Of a stretch of 5,919 bases of DNA, positions 1-5,919 are shown in pieces (within the stretch, counting starts at the first letter, position 1; each line of letters opens with the position of its first letter). The stretch covers positions 1 to 5,919 of the forward strand of contig JAGCRL010000163.1 of NCBI GenBank assembly GCA_017964705.1, written 5' to 3'. The notes below the pieces were generated by a model that was not told the origin of the DNA, ran no database searches, and saw only the letters and a list, made by a program, of their open reading frames with translations. This DNA comes from Alphaproteobacteria bacterium. Its GTDB lineage: Bacteria > Pseudomonadota > Alphaproteobacteria > RF32 > CAG-239. The position numbers and the translations under genes are program-made.

Positions 1-1031
1 TCGGCATCATATATAAAAGTTTTAGGATTACATGAAATAAAAATAATTTTTTTAGGCTGACTTGCTGGCGGTAATTTTGATATTTCCCGACACTGTTCAT
101 GTGCTCCAGCTCGTGGTGGATCCATCACAATTGCCTCTAATCCTTTCAACTCTGTCTCATCAAAAGGGTATTTAAATAAATTCCTATTAACTACTTTTAC
201 ATTTTTTATTTGATTATGGTTTAGAGCTTTTTGTAACCCATCTAAAGCTTCCGCTGACGAATCGGCAGAAATGATATTGTTCCCTTTGATTTTAGCTAAC
301 GGATATGTGAAAGTTCCCAGTCCGCAAAACAAATCCGCTATTTTGCCTTTAGTATCGCCTAAATACTCCAAAACTTTATTTATCATTGCATTTTCTGCAA
401 CTTTTGATGCTTGTAAAAATATATTTTGAGGAATTTCCACCTGAAAATCTGCGACATGCAACTCCGGCGAACTTTTTTCAATGATGGTTTCAGGCTTTTG
501 ATTTTTAATTTGCCAAGAGAATATTATTATTTCTGAAATTGAGTTCACAAAATCTGCTATTAACAGACGATGTTCCAGAGCAGGTTGTCTATCTATAGTT
601 AAAACTATATCTATTCCATTATCTGCACTTAGTAAATTTACAGTTCCGTTTTTTATTGTATAAGTTTCAAGTTTCTTCTTATTTTTTATGGTAATTTTTA
701 AACTGCAAAATTCTTCCATAAAATTATGTAACATGGGTAGTATGTCATTAAGTTTGCTTTCTAACATCGGGCAACTCTTAATATTTATGATATTATGACT
801 TGATTGTTCATTAAATCCAAGTTTTAGTTTTCCTTTATCTGAAATAAAGGCCAGACTTGCGCGACGTCTTTTTCCATCACTTATAAAAATCGGCTTATCA
901 AAAGAAACTGTTTTATTTTTTAGTTGATAAATCGTTCGATGAAAATCTTCTTCTTTATGCTTACGATATAGTTCTTCGGAAAGTTCACGATAGATACAAC
1001 CACCACACTGCCCACATTCTGAATTTTGCAT
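1..1031 (-). CDS. TrmA/RumA-family RNA 5-methyluridine methyltransferase, C-terminus cut by window edge
   Basis: This is a class I SAM-dependent enzyme that methylates C5 of a uridine in rRNA (RlmC/RlmD type) or tRNA (TrmA type); the target base cannot be told from sequence. I read 343 codons before the window edge; perhaps 30-50 C-terminal residues are missing. Candidate 4Fe-4S ligands are C6, C9, C12 (CGQCGGC) and C87 (SCPML). Family signatures follow in order: FLQAS near 205-209, SAM-binding motif ADLFCGLGTF at 232-241, acidic D257 ending the next strand, DPPRAGA at 304-310, and the nucleophile C334 in ISCNPKTF. There is no N-terminal TRAM domain, as in the short alphaproteobacterial members. 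The start is the ATG at 1031-1029, with AAGGAA just upstream and an in-frame TAA shortly before it with no other start between. It is transcribed divergently from the gene at 1183. Family assignment is very secure. Confidence 0.93.
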   Translation of the reverse strand, partial: MQNSECGQCGGCIYRELSEELYRKHKEEDFHRTIYQLKNKTVSFDKPIFISDGKRRRASLAFISDKGKLKLGFNEQSSHNIINIKSCPMLESKLNDILPMLHNFMEEFCSLKITIKNKKKLETYTIKNGTVNLLSADNGIDIVLTIDRQPALEHRLLIADFVNSISEIIIFSWQIKNQKPETIIEKSSPELHVADFQVEIPQNIFLQASKVAENAMINKVLEYLGDTKGKIADLFCGLGTFTYPLAKIKGNNIISADSSAEALDGLQKALNHNQIKNVKVVNRNLFKYPFDETELKGLEAIVMDPPRAGAHEQCREISKLPPASQPKKIIFISCNPKTFIYDA

Positions 1032-1105
1032 GTATTTCCTTTCTTTTATTCTCTTTTAACAAAAAAATATCAGAAAAACAAGAAAAGTTTTAAACATTTT
1101 TATTC

Positions 1106-1143
1106 TAATATCTAAAAAAAGAGTGAATTTTTTTTAGATGTTA
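1106..1143. repeat. Inverted repeat in the divergent intergenic region
   Basis: Arms 1106-1120 (TAATATCTAAAAAAA) and 1129-1143 (TTTTTTTAGATGTTA) are complementary over 15 bp with one G/T mismatch, and the inner 11 bp match perfectly. The 8-base spacer is gagtgaat. The repeat runs into the candidate -10 box of the gene at 1183, so it could be an operator. As RNA the stem has almost no GC pairs and no separate U-tract, so a Rho-independent terminator is unlikely. In such AT-rich DNA a chance A-tract/T-tract pair is a real alternative. The repeat is seen directly; the function is inferred. Confidence 0.5.
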
Positions 1144-1150
1144 TATAATA
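1139..1150 (+). promoter_or_regulatory. Candidate -10 region for the membrane-protein gene at 1183
   Basis: A perfect TATAAT lies at 1144-1149. In an overlapping register, TG plus one base precedes TATATA (1139-1147), which would be an extended -10. Transcription would start around 1156-1160, about 25 bases before the ATG. No convincing -35 hexamer sits 16-18 bases upstream; that space is filled by the inverted repeat at 1106-1143. In sequence this AT-rich, TATAAT matches arise easily, so this is a candidate only. Confidence 0.35.
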
Positions 1151-1182
1151 GATGAAAATTTAGATTTTTTACGGAGATTATC

Positions 1183-2331
1183 ATGCTCATTCATGTTCCT
1201 GACCATTTTAGTACAAAGCTCAAATTTGACTTTAAAAAGCTTCCTGCTACCGTTATAGACAGATCTTCTATTTTATGGAGCTCTTGTGGTTGTTTTTTTG
1301 GTTTAGTTATGCTTTGGTTAGGTTTTTTTGAACTAATAAGTTTTATAAAGGCTGATAAAGATAATGGGCAGTCTTTCCTGCTTGTAGAATTGTTTGCACT
1401 TATTGTGGTATTAATTGCATTAGGTATTATTATCTATTGCACTCTTTCTTTTATTCGCTATAAAAAATTTTATTTTGACGGCAAAAATTTTCAGATAATT
1501 TATCGTCCGGCAGTCGGAGTTAAACATAAATTTAATGAACCCTTATCCAATTATATAGGTGTACGTTTACGTGTTTTATTTGTACAATCAGGATTATTTA
1601 ATAAAAATCGTTATATTATTGATCTTTATCATCAAGATAGCAATAAAATTATTCCTCTTTATATTTCTACCAAAAATAAAAATATTCGGAAAACATGGGA
1701 GAGTTATGCCAAAATGCTTAACCTGCCGGCACTTAGTGTTACGGATAGAGGATTGACACAAAGGGACTGTGCGGATTTGGATAAATCAATTAAAGAGCTT
1801 GGCGCTACAGGAAAATTGCCTTTTATTGCCAGCGGTCTGTTTCCTGCTCCGGAAATTTTTGATATTACAGAGAAAAAAGATGCTACTATTATCAAGCCAA
1901 AGGGAATATATTGGGATATACCTAGCACCCTATTGTTATTTATTTCTATTTTTACAACGCTTATTTTATTAGCGGGGGGAATTTATCTAACAATTATTGG
2001 AGTAAAAATTCCTTTACTCTATTGGGCTATCGGATTGTTAGTCATCTTGGCTTTGGCTTATTTTACAGCAAGATTATTTACCTCTTATACTTTAATTTTG
2101 AAAGATAACAGCATTTCTGTTACTGAACAGTTATTTAATATTTTAATTCGAAAAGAATCTTTACCAACTGACATTGTGGAAAATATTGAATTGGGATATA
2201 ATCCGACTATAGGTAGATATAATATGGCAATCATTAGCGATGACAGGGTCTTGACGTTTGGAAGTCGTCTTTCTGTTGCCGATTTGTTGTGGATTAAGGA
2301 TTTCGTTATCAGAAAATTAATTGGTAATTAA
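1183..2331 (+). CDS. Unrecognised four-helix membrane protein with an apparent internal duplication
   Basis: I do not recognise this 382-residue protein. It has two hydrophobic hairpins, helices at about 29-53 and 66-91, then 248-272 and 276-297. Each is followed by a soluble, beta-strand-like segment, at about 92-245 and 298-382. The soluble segments start alike (RYKKFYFDGKNFQI and SYTLILKDNSISV) and continue alike (EPLSNYIGV and ESLPTDIVE), then end in an amphipathic helix. This suggests two copies of a helical hairpin plus a small beta domain, reminiscent of bacterial PH-like or YdbT/DUF304 architectures. That comparison is by appearance only. No catalytic motif is evident and there is no cleavable signal peptide. 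It is probably an inner-membrane protein. The ATG at 1183 has GGAG at 1173-1176, six bases upstream. It lies 79 bp before the yfgM-like gene and could be co-transcribed with it. The stop is TAA. Confidence 0.85.
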   Translation: MLIHVPDHFSTKLKFDFKKLPATVIDRSSILWSSCGCFFGLVMLWLGFFELISFIKADKDNGQSFLLVELFALIVVLIALGIIIYCTLSFIRYKKFYFDGKNFQIIYRPAVGVKHKFNEPLSNYIGVRLRVLFVQSGLFNKNRYIIDLYHQDSNKIIPLYISTKNKNIRKTWESYAKMLNLPALSVTDRGLTQRDCADLDKSIKELGATGKLPFIASGLFPAPEIFDITEKKDATIIKPKGIYWDIPSTLLLFISIFTTLILLAGGIYLTIIGVKIPLLYWAIGLLVILALAYFTARLFTSYTLILKDNSISVTEQLFNILIRKESLPTDIVENIELGYNPTIGRYNMAIISDDRVLTFGSRLSVADLLWIKDFVIRKLIGN

Positions 2332-2410
2332 ATTGATATTTTAATTGCATGATATCACTTTTTTATCTTATATTTGTATCAAATATATTTTATGAGAGGA
2401 TATTTTAGTC

Positions 2411-3142
2411 ATGGCTAAGAAAACAAAATTAGAAACTACACCTAATACAGAAAAGAAACAACGTTCTAACCCTTATTTTAATTTAGATGAGGAAAAGGCT
2501 TTTTTTGAAGAAGTTGATGAAGAAGTTAGAAATGAAAAATTTAAGAATCTTATTAATAAGTATGGCGGAGTTATTCTCTTTGTTTTAATTCTTGCTTTAT
2601 CTATTGTTGTCGGATATGAAAAAATCGGACAGTGGCGCATTCAAAAGGCACAACAAAGAAATGTTCAGTATATTCAGGCTTTGACATCTAATCCAAATTA
2701 TGAAAACAATATCACTGAACTTGAGAATATTGTTAATTCCGAGAAAGGACTCTATCGGGATATGGCAAGATTGCAGATTGCCAATATACTATTAGATAAT
2801 GGTAAACAAGAAAAAGCTTTGAACCTTTTGCAGCAATTGATTGATGATGATAAGGCGATTGATAAAATTAAAGAAATTGCAGCTATTAAACTTGCAACTT
2901 ATAAAATTGATTCTGCACCTTATGCCTCTATTGAAGCGTTATTATCTAATATTGTTAACAACAAAAACAGTTCTTGGAAAGATATGGCAGAAGAACTGTT
3001 AGCTATGTCTGCCATTCAAAACAAAGACTACGAAAAAGCAAAAAGTATTTATCAAGAGTTGTTGAAGAATAGTCGAATTTCTGATGAATTTCGTGCTAGA
3101 ATTAATGATATGTTGACATCTATAAATGATGCACAAAAGTAA
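2411..3142 (+). CDS. YfgM-like TPR protein with single membrane anchor
   Basis: This 243-residue protein has a charged, Lys/Glu-rich cytosolic N-terminus (1-50), one transmembrane segment at about 52-69 (GGVILFVLILALSIVVGY), and a helical TPR-like remainder. The clearest TPR helices are at about 115-145 (MARLQIANILLDNGKQEKAL) and 188-220, where AIQNKDYEKAKSIYQELL carries the small-residue and A/Y spacing typical of TPRs. Topology and size match the YfgM family; E. coli YfgM is 206 aa. That protein associates with the SecYEG translocon and periplasmic chaperones. The context is decisive: the family conventionally sits directly upstream of bamB and der, as here. The ATG at 2411 has AGGA at 2397-2400, ten bases upstream, which is slightly long. 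bamB starts 33 bp after the TAA. YfgM-like by architecture and position is fairly secure; the exact molecular role in this organism is inferred. Confidence 0.87.
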   Translation: MAKKTKLETTPNTEKKQRSNPYFNLDEEKAFFEEVDEEVRNEKFKNLINKYGGVILFVLILALSIVVGYEKIGQWRIQKAQQRNVQYIQALTSNPNYENNITELENIVNSEKGLYRDMARLQIANILLDNGKQEKALNLLQQLIDDDKAIDKIKEIAAIKLATYKIDSAPYASIEALLSNIVNNKNSSWKDMAEELLAMSAIQNKDYEKAKSIYQELLKNSRISDEFRARINDMLTSINDAQK

Positions 3143-3163
3143 TTTTATTTTTATCTGTTGATT

Positions 3164-3169
3164 AAGGAG
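3164..3169 (+). promoter_or_regulatory. Ribosome binding site fixing the bamB start
   Basis: AAGGAG lies six bases before the ATG at 3176. The reading frame is open further upstream to a TTG at 3158, but that start would put the Shine-Dalgarno sequence inside the gene and add six residues before an otherwise well-formed lipoprotein signal peptide. The ATG at 3176 is therefore preferred. Confidence 0.75.
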
Positions 3170-3175
3170 TTTGCT

Positions 3176-4495
3176 ATGCACTGGTTAAGTAGAGGACTTT
3201 GTTTGTGTGGAGTTGTATTAAGCTTAGTCGCATGTTCCCAGAATAAAAAATTACCTCAGGGTACTCGTCTTTCTGTTTTAGAAGATTATGATGTTGGAAG
3301 TGTAGTCAGTCATAAAAAGATTACAACTTTACCGGCGGCTGTTATTAATCCTTCTTGGTCTCAAACCGGGGTTAATCCTCAACATATTGTTGGAAATATA
3401 AAGGCTGGTTTCACACTTAAAGAACAATGGGCCGCAAACTTTGGTAAAGGAATCAACAAACGGGATATTATCATGGCAGCTCCTGTTGTTATGAATAATA
3501 AGATTTATGTTATGGATAGTCGTGGAACCGTTAGTGCTTTTGGTTTGAAAGATGGAAAGCGAATCTGGGATAATAAGCTAAAAGCTAATATCGGTGGATT
3601 TAAAGATACTAAAAGCAGAGCCTCCGGTTTAGCTGTTGATAATAATACTTTGTATGCCACAACAGGTTTTGGTGGTGTTTTTGCAATGAGTGCAGATACC
3701 GGAAAATCTAAATGGCGTCGAGTAATGGAATCTCCTATTCGTATTGCGCCAACAATCACAGCTAGTATGTTGTTAGTACAAACAGTTGATAATACTCTTT
3801 ATGCTTTAGATAAAAACACCGGTAAAGAATTATGGAAATTTAGTGTTGCTCATGAAGATACCGTTATTGCCGGTGGTGCCAGCCCGGCCTATGACCCGGA
3901 AGAAAATGTTGTTGTTGCCGGATTTTCTAACGGAGAAATTGTTGTTTTGAATTCCACAGTCGGAACTCCTTTGTGGTCTTCTATGCTTGTTGCTAATAAA
4001 CAAGTAAGTTCTTCTACAGAAATTAATACCATCGGGGCCTGCCCTATCGTTGAGAACGGCGTGATTTATGCAATTAGTAATAGCAATAGTATGCTCGCTT
4101 TGGACATGAGAAGCGGTGATAAACTTTGGGAAAAAGAAATAGGGTCTATGCAAAATATGCTATTGGTCGGTAATTATTTGTTTGTTATATCTAACAGAAA
4201 TATTCTTTATGCGGTTGATAAAGAAAGCGGAGATATTGTTTAGTCTTTAGATATTCAAGAACATTTGTATGATGAAGACACCGGAAAAGCCATTATTTAT
4301 GCTGCACCACCTTTGATGCTTAATAATAATATTCTATTGGCATTTTCTAATGGAAAAATTTTGAAAATTAATGCTCTTTCCGGAACTGTTAATGCAAAGA
4401 CCAATTTGGGAGTAGATATCAGTAATGGTTTAATTGCCGCACAAGAAAAGGTTATTGCAGTTTCAGATGATGCCGATGTGATTGTCTTTAAATAA
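3176..4495 (+). pseudogene. bamB: bamB, outer-membrane assembly lipoprotein, interrupted by one in-frame amber codon
   Basis: BamB is the beta-propeller lipoprotein of the BAM complex; it binds the BamA POTRA domains in the periplasm and aids beta-barrel insertion. Residues 1-20 are a lipoprotein signal ending in the lipobox LVAC, with C20 the lipidated cysteine. PQQ-type blades follow, each with a G-x3-W motif: W131, W180, W220, W267, W318. Codon 356 is TAG exactly where the sixth motif (SGDIV then stop, then SLDI) needs Trp. The frame then runs another 83 codons, with propeller-like sequence such as NGKILKINALSG, to a TAA. Full length would be 439 residues, plausible for alphaproteobacterial BamB (E. 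coli 392). Truncation at 355 removes more than a blade and should prevent propeller closure. It could instead be read through, or reflect a sequence error. Identity is supported by the yfgM-like and der neighbours. Spacing to thyX is 16 bp. Confidence 0.85.
4241..4243 (+). other. In-frame amber codon replacing a conserved Trp in bamB
   Basis: TAG follows GTT (V355) and precedes TCT. Five earlier blades have Trp four residues after the motif glycine (G127/W131, G176/W180, G216/W220, G263/W267, G314/W318). Here the glycine is G352 and the stop is codon 356, so the missing residue is almost certainly Trp, one G-to-A step from TGG. There is no frameshift. The next possible start, TTG at 4265, has no convincing Shine-Dalgarno, so independent translation of the tail is unlikely. 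Confidence 0.9.
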
Positions 4496-4501
4496 AACTA
4501 G

Positions 4502-4507
4502 AGAGGA
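4502..4507 (+). promoter_or_regulatory. Ribosome binding site fixing the thyX start
   Basis: AGAGGA lies just before the ATG at 4512. The frame is open back to a TTG at 4482 inside the end of bamB, but that codon has no Shine-Dalgarno and would add residues unlike ThyX. The same AGAGGA core precedes the yfgM-like gene and der. Confidence 0.65.
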
Positions 4508-4511
4508 ATTT

Positions 4512-5444
4512 ATGGTTAAGCTAGTTAAAGAAAAAACGGAAGTTTATCCCTTAAATAAAATTGATGATATTTGTACGCATATAGAGCGTTGCGGGCGAAC
4601 CTGTTATAAATCTGAAAATAAAATAACTGAAGAAACTGCCCTTCCTTTCATCAGTGGTATTTTAAAAAGCGGTCATGAGTCTGTTATTGAGCATGCTAAT
4701 GTTATATTTTCTATGCCTAATACCGCCCATAATAGTCGTATATTTACAATGAGAGATATCCGCGGCCTTTATTGTTCATTAGAAAAAGATCCCCTTATCA
4801 ATCAAGAAGTTATTGTTGTTTCCGGAAATATGCGTTCTTTTCGAGATGTAGCCAGACAATATAATATTCATGATTTTCTTTTAAAAATTGGTATTCCAAC
4901 TTTTTATATTGCAGATAACTCTTCTTTATTTTTTTCTGATTTGAAAATTGAAGGCGTACAGCAATCTCGCTTTTCTGAATTGCATAATTATGTTACAACG
5001 CATTCGATTTGTGATTTAGGGGCTTATAAAGATATTACAAGGCATAGGTTAGCTTCTTTTTCTATAGAATCTACCAGATATTGTAATTATTCTAAAGGGA
5101 AATTCGGCGGGGAATTAGCTGTATTAGAGCCATGTAATATAGAAAAAGATTCTGAAATGTATTATATTTGGTTTGATGCTATAAATGAAATTGAAAAACA
5201 CTATATGAAAATGGCTGAATTGGGTGCTAAGGCCGATCAGTTGCGGATGATTTTACCTCATTCTACTAAAGCAGATATGATTATGACGGCAAATGTTACT
5301 GAATGGAAACATATTTTTTCACTTAGATGTCATACAGCGGCCCATCCTTCTGTTCGCCGAATAATGAAATTGATTTTGGCGGAATGTTGCCAAATTTGGC
5401 CAAACTTTTTTGATGAACAGAAAAAAGAATTTTTAGCAGCCTAA
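4512..5444 (+). CDS. thyX: Flavin-dependent thymidylate synthase ThyX
   Basis: ThyX makes dTMP from dUMP in the cytosol using FAD, NADPH and methylenetetrahydrofolate, replacing ThyA. The 310-residue protein shows the family features in order. GHESVIEH at 54-61 is the N-terminal ThyX motif. SGNMRSFRD is at 104-112. The flavin/dUMP signature runs over 177-190, RHRLASFSIESTRY. It keeps RHR, the first S, the later S and RY of the consensus RHRxxSxNExSxRY, but has S-I-E where N-E-x is usual. The C-terminal half has LPHSTKADMIMTAN at 248-261, H267 and LRC at 271-273, matching the LPxxxxT...N...H...LR pattern. At 310 aa it is longer than the roughly 220-250 aa compact forms, with the extra length between 81 and 170. 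It lies 16 bp after bamB and 71 bp before der, so it is probably co-transcribed. It ends in tandem TAA TAA. bamB and der are normally adjacent, so this gene looks inserted. Confidence 0.95.
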   Translation: MVKLVKEKTEVYPLNKIDDICTHIERCGRTCYKSENKITEETALPFISGILKSGHESVIEHANVIFSMPNTAHNSRIFTMRDIRGLYCSLEKDPLINQEVIVVSGNMRSFRDVARQYNIHDFLLKIGIPTFYIADNSSLFFSDLKIEGVQQSRFSELHNYVTTHSICDLGAYKDITRHRLASFSIESTRYCNYSKGKFGGELAVLEPCNIEKDSEMYYIWFDAINEIEKHYMKMAELGAKADQLRMILPHSTKADMIMTANVTEWKHIFSLRCHTAAHPSVRRIMKLILAECCQIWPNFFDEQKKEFLAA

Positions 5445-5451
5445 TAAACCC

Positions 5452-5480
5452 TTGAATAATTTCATTCTTAATGTTATAGC
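5452..5480 (+). promoter_or_regulatory. Candidate internal promoter for der
   Basis: In the 71-bp thyX-der gap, TTGAAT (5452-5457) is followed after exactly 17 bases by TATAGC (5475-5480). TGT immediately before the latter gives an extended -10. Each hexamer matches four of six consensus bases. If active, it would give der its own transcription start about 30 bases before its ATG, uncoupling it from the genes upstream. No terminator-like hairpin is seen in the gap, so readthrough from thyX is also expected. Confidence 0.3.
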
Positions 5481-5515
5481 TATGCTTGAATTGTTTTAGG
5501 ATAGAGGATATCAAA

Positions 5516-5919
5516 ATGGCCTTAAGGGTTGTTATTGTTGGACGACCAAATGTTGGTAAGTCAACCTTATTTAATCGTTTAGTTGGTAAAAAATTGGCTC
5601 TGGTACATGATTTACCGGGAGTTACTCGTGATCGCAAAGAAATTTCCGCAAAGTATAAAGATCTAGATTTAATTGTTATTGATACGGCTGGTTATGAGGA
5701 AGCTACAGAAGGGAAAATGGAGCAACGAATGTGGCAACAAACTAAGCGCGCCATTGATGAATCTGATGTTGTCTTATTTTTATTTGATGCAAGAGCCGGC
5801 CTACAAGCATATGACGAACATTTTGCTAATTTGGTCAGAAAAAGTAAAAAACCTGTTATTTTGCTTGCCAACAAATGTGAAGGAAAAGCTCAAGAGTTGG
5901 GAATTTATGAGGCTTATAA
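5516..5919 (+). CDS. der: Ribosome-assembly GTPase Der (EngA), 5' part only
   Basis: Der is the essential GTPase with two tandem G domains that acts in 50S ribosomal subunit maturation. The window holds the first 134 codons, most of G domain 1. All its motifs are intact: G1 GRPNVGKS at 9-16, G2 T37 in PGVTRDR, G3 DTAG at 56-59, and G4 NKCE at 119-122. The last is a usual variant of NKxD in the first Der domain. The N-terminus [20 protein letters not shown] and the [10 protein letters not shown] stretch read as alphaproteobacterial Der. The ATG at 5516 has AGAGGA at 5503-5508, seven bases upstream. The second G domain and KH-like domain lie beyond the window; the final two bases are an incomplete codon. 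Position after bamB is the conserved order, here with thyX intervening. Confidence 0.96.
   Translation, partial: MALRVVIVGRPNVGKSTLFNRLVGKKLALVHDLPGVTRDRKEISAKYKDLDLIVIDTAGYEEATEGKMEQRMWQQTKRAIDESDVVLFLFDARAGLQAYDEHFANLVRKSKKPVILLANKCEGKAQELGIYEAY

Noticed and set aside
2334..2364. Hairpin TGATAT/ATATCA followed by six T residues, as a terminator for the gene at 1183
   Set aside because: The stem is six base pairs, almost all AT, with a 12-base loop; it is too weak to call a Rho-independent terminator in DNA this AT-rich.
2345..2374. Promoter before the yfgM-like gene: TTGCAT, 18 bases, TATATT
   Set aside because: The -35 matches only three of six consensus bases, and -10-like strings are frequent here. 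The gene may simply be co-transcribed from upstream.
3158..3175. TTG start for bamB at 3158
   Set aside because: The AAGGAG Shine-Dalgarno lies inside this extension and the ATG at 3176 gives a clean lipoprotein signal peptide.
3830..4153. Minus-strand open frame of 107 codons inside bamB
   Set aside because: It lies wholly within clear BamB coding sequence, has no family resemblance, and arises from the opposite strand of the propeller repeats.
4265..4495. Separate small gene of 76 codons after the bamB stop
   Set aside because: It is in the same frame as bamB, starts at a TTG without a convincing Shine-Dalgarno, and encodes the final propeller sequence of BamB; it is the tail of the interrupted gene.
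4482..4511. TTG start for thyX overlapping the end of bamB
   Set aside because: There is no ribosome binding site, and the ATG at 4512 has AGAGGA just upstream.
5323..5637. Minus-strand open frame of 104 codons across the end of thyX and start of der
   Set aside because: It overlaps two well-identified genes on the other strand and shows no recognisable protein features.

Overview
The window looks like a piece of an AT-rich alphaproteobacterial chromosome, possibly from a host-associated or gut lineage. Three observations support this. The rRNA methyltransferase is the short form without a TRAM domain, with the FLQA and DPPRAGA motifs I associate with Alphaproteobacteria. The Der N-terminus also reads as alphaproteobacterial. 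The core gene order yfgM-like, bamB, der is a conserved proteobacterial arrangement. Base composition is clearly AT-biased throughout. The exact order (Rickettsiales, Holosporales, or an AT-rich gut Rhodospirillales-like group) cannot be settled from this window.

Layout: (1) Bases 1-1031, minus strand: a TrmA/RumA-family 5-methyluridine RNA methyltransferase, cut at its C-terminus by the window edge. (2) Bases 1032-1182: a 151-bp divergent intergenic region with a near-perfect inverted repeat beside a good -10 box. (3) Bases 1183-2331, plus strand: an unrecognised 382-aa membrane protein that looks like a duplicated unit of transmembrane hairpin plus cytosolic beta-rich domain. (4) Bases 2411-5919, plus strand: a likely operon of a YfgM-like membrane-anchored TPR protein, the outer-membrane assembly lipoprotein BamB, a flavin-dependent thymidylate synthase (thyX), and the start of the ribosome-assembly GTPase der, cut by the window edge.

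The most notable point is that bamB carries a single in-frame amber codon (TAG at 4241-4243). It falls exactly where the G-x3-W motif, repeated in five earlier propeller blades, requires tryptophan. The frame stays open and BamB-like for another 83 codons, to a TAA. This fits a single TGG-to-TAG change: a recent nonsense mutation, a sequence error, or, less likely, readthrough or a recoded UAG. The second notable point is thyX lying between bamB and der, which normally adjoin. The residues around its flavin motif resemble Firmicutes or phage ThyX, which suggests lateral acquisition into an envelope-biogenesis operon.

Functionally, YfgM-like and BamB both serve envelope protein biogenesis (inner-membrane translocon side and outer-membrane BAM complex). 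Der acts in 50S subunit maturation, ThyX in dTMP synthesis, and the divergent methyltransferase in rRNA or tRNA modification. No RNA genes, CRISPR arrays, insertion sequences or defence genes are visible, and I see no evidence of a new multi-gene system here.
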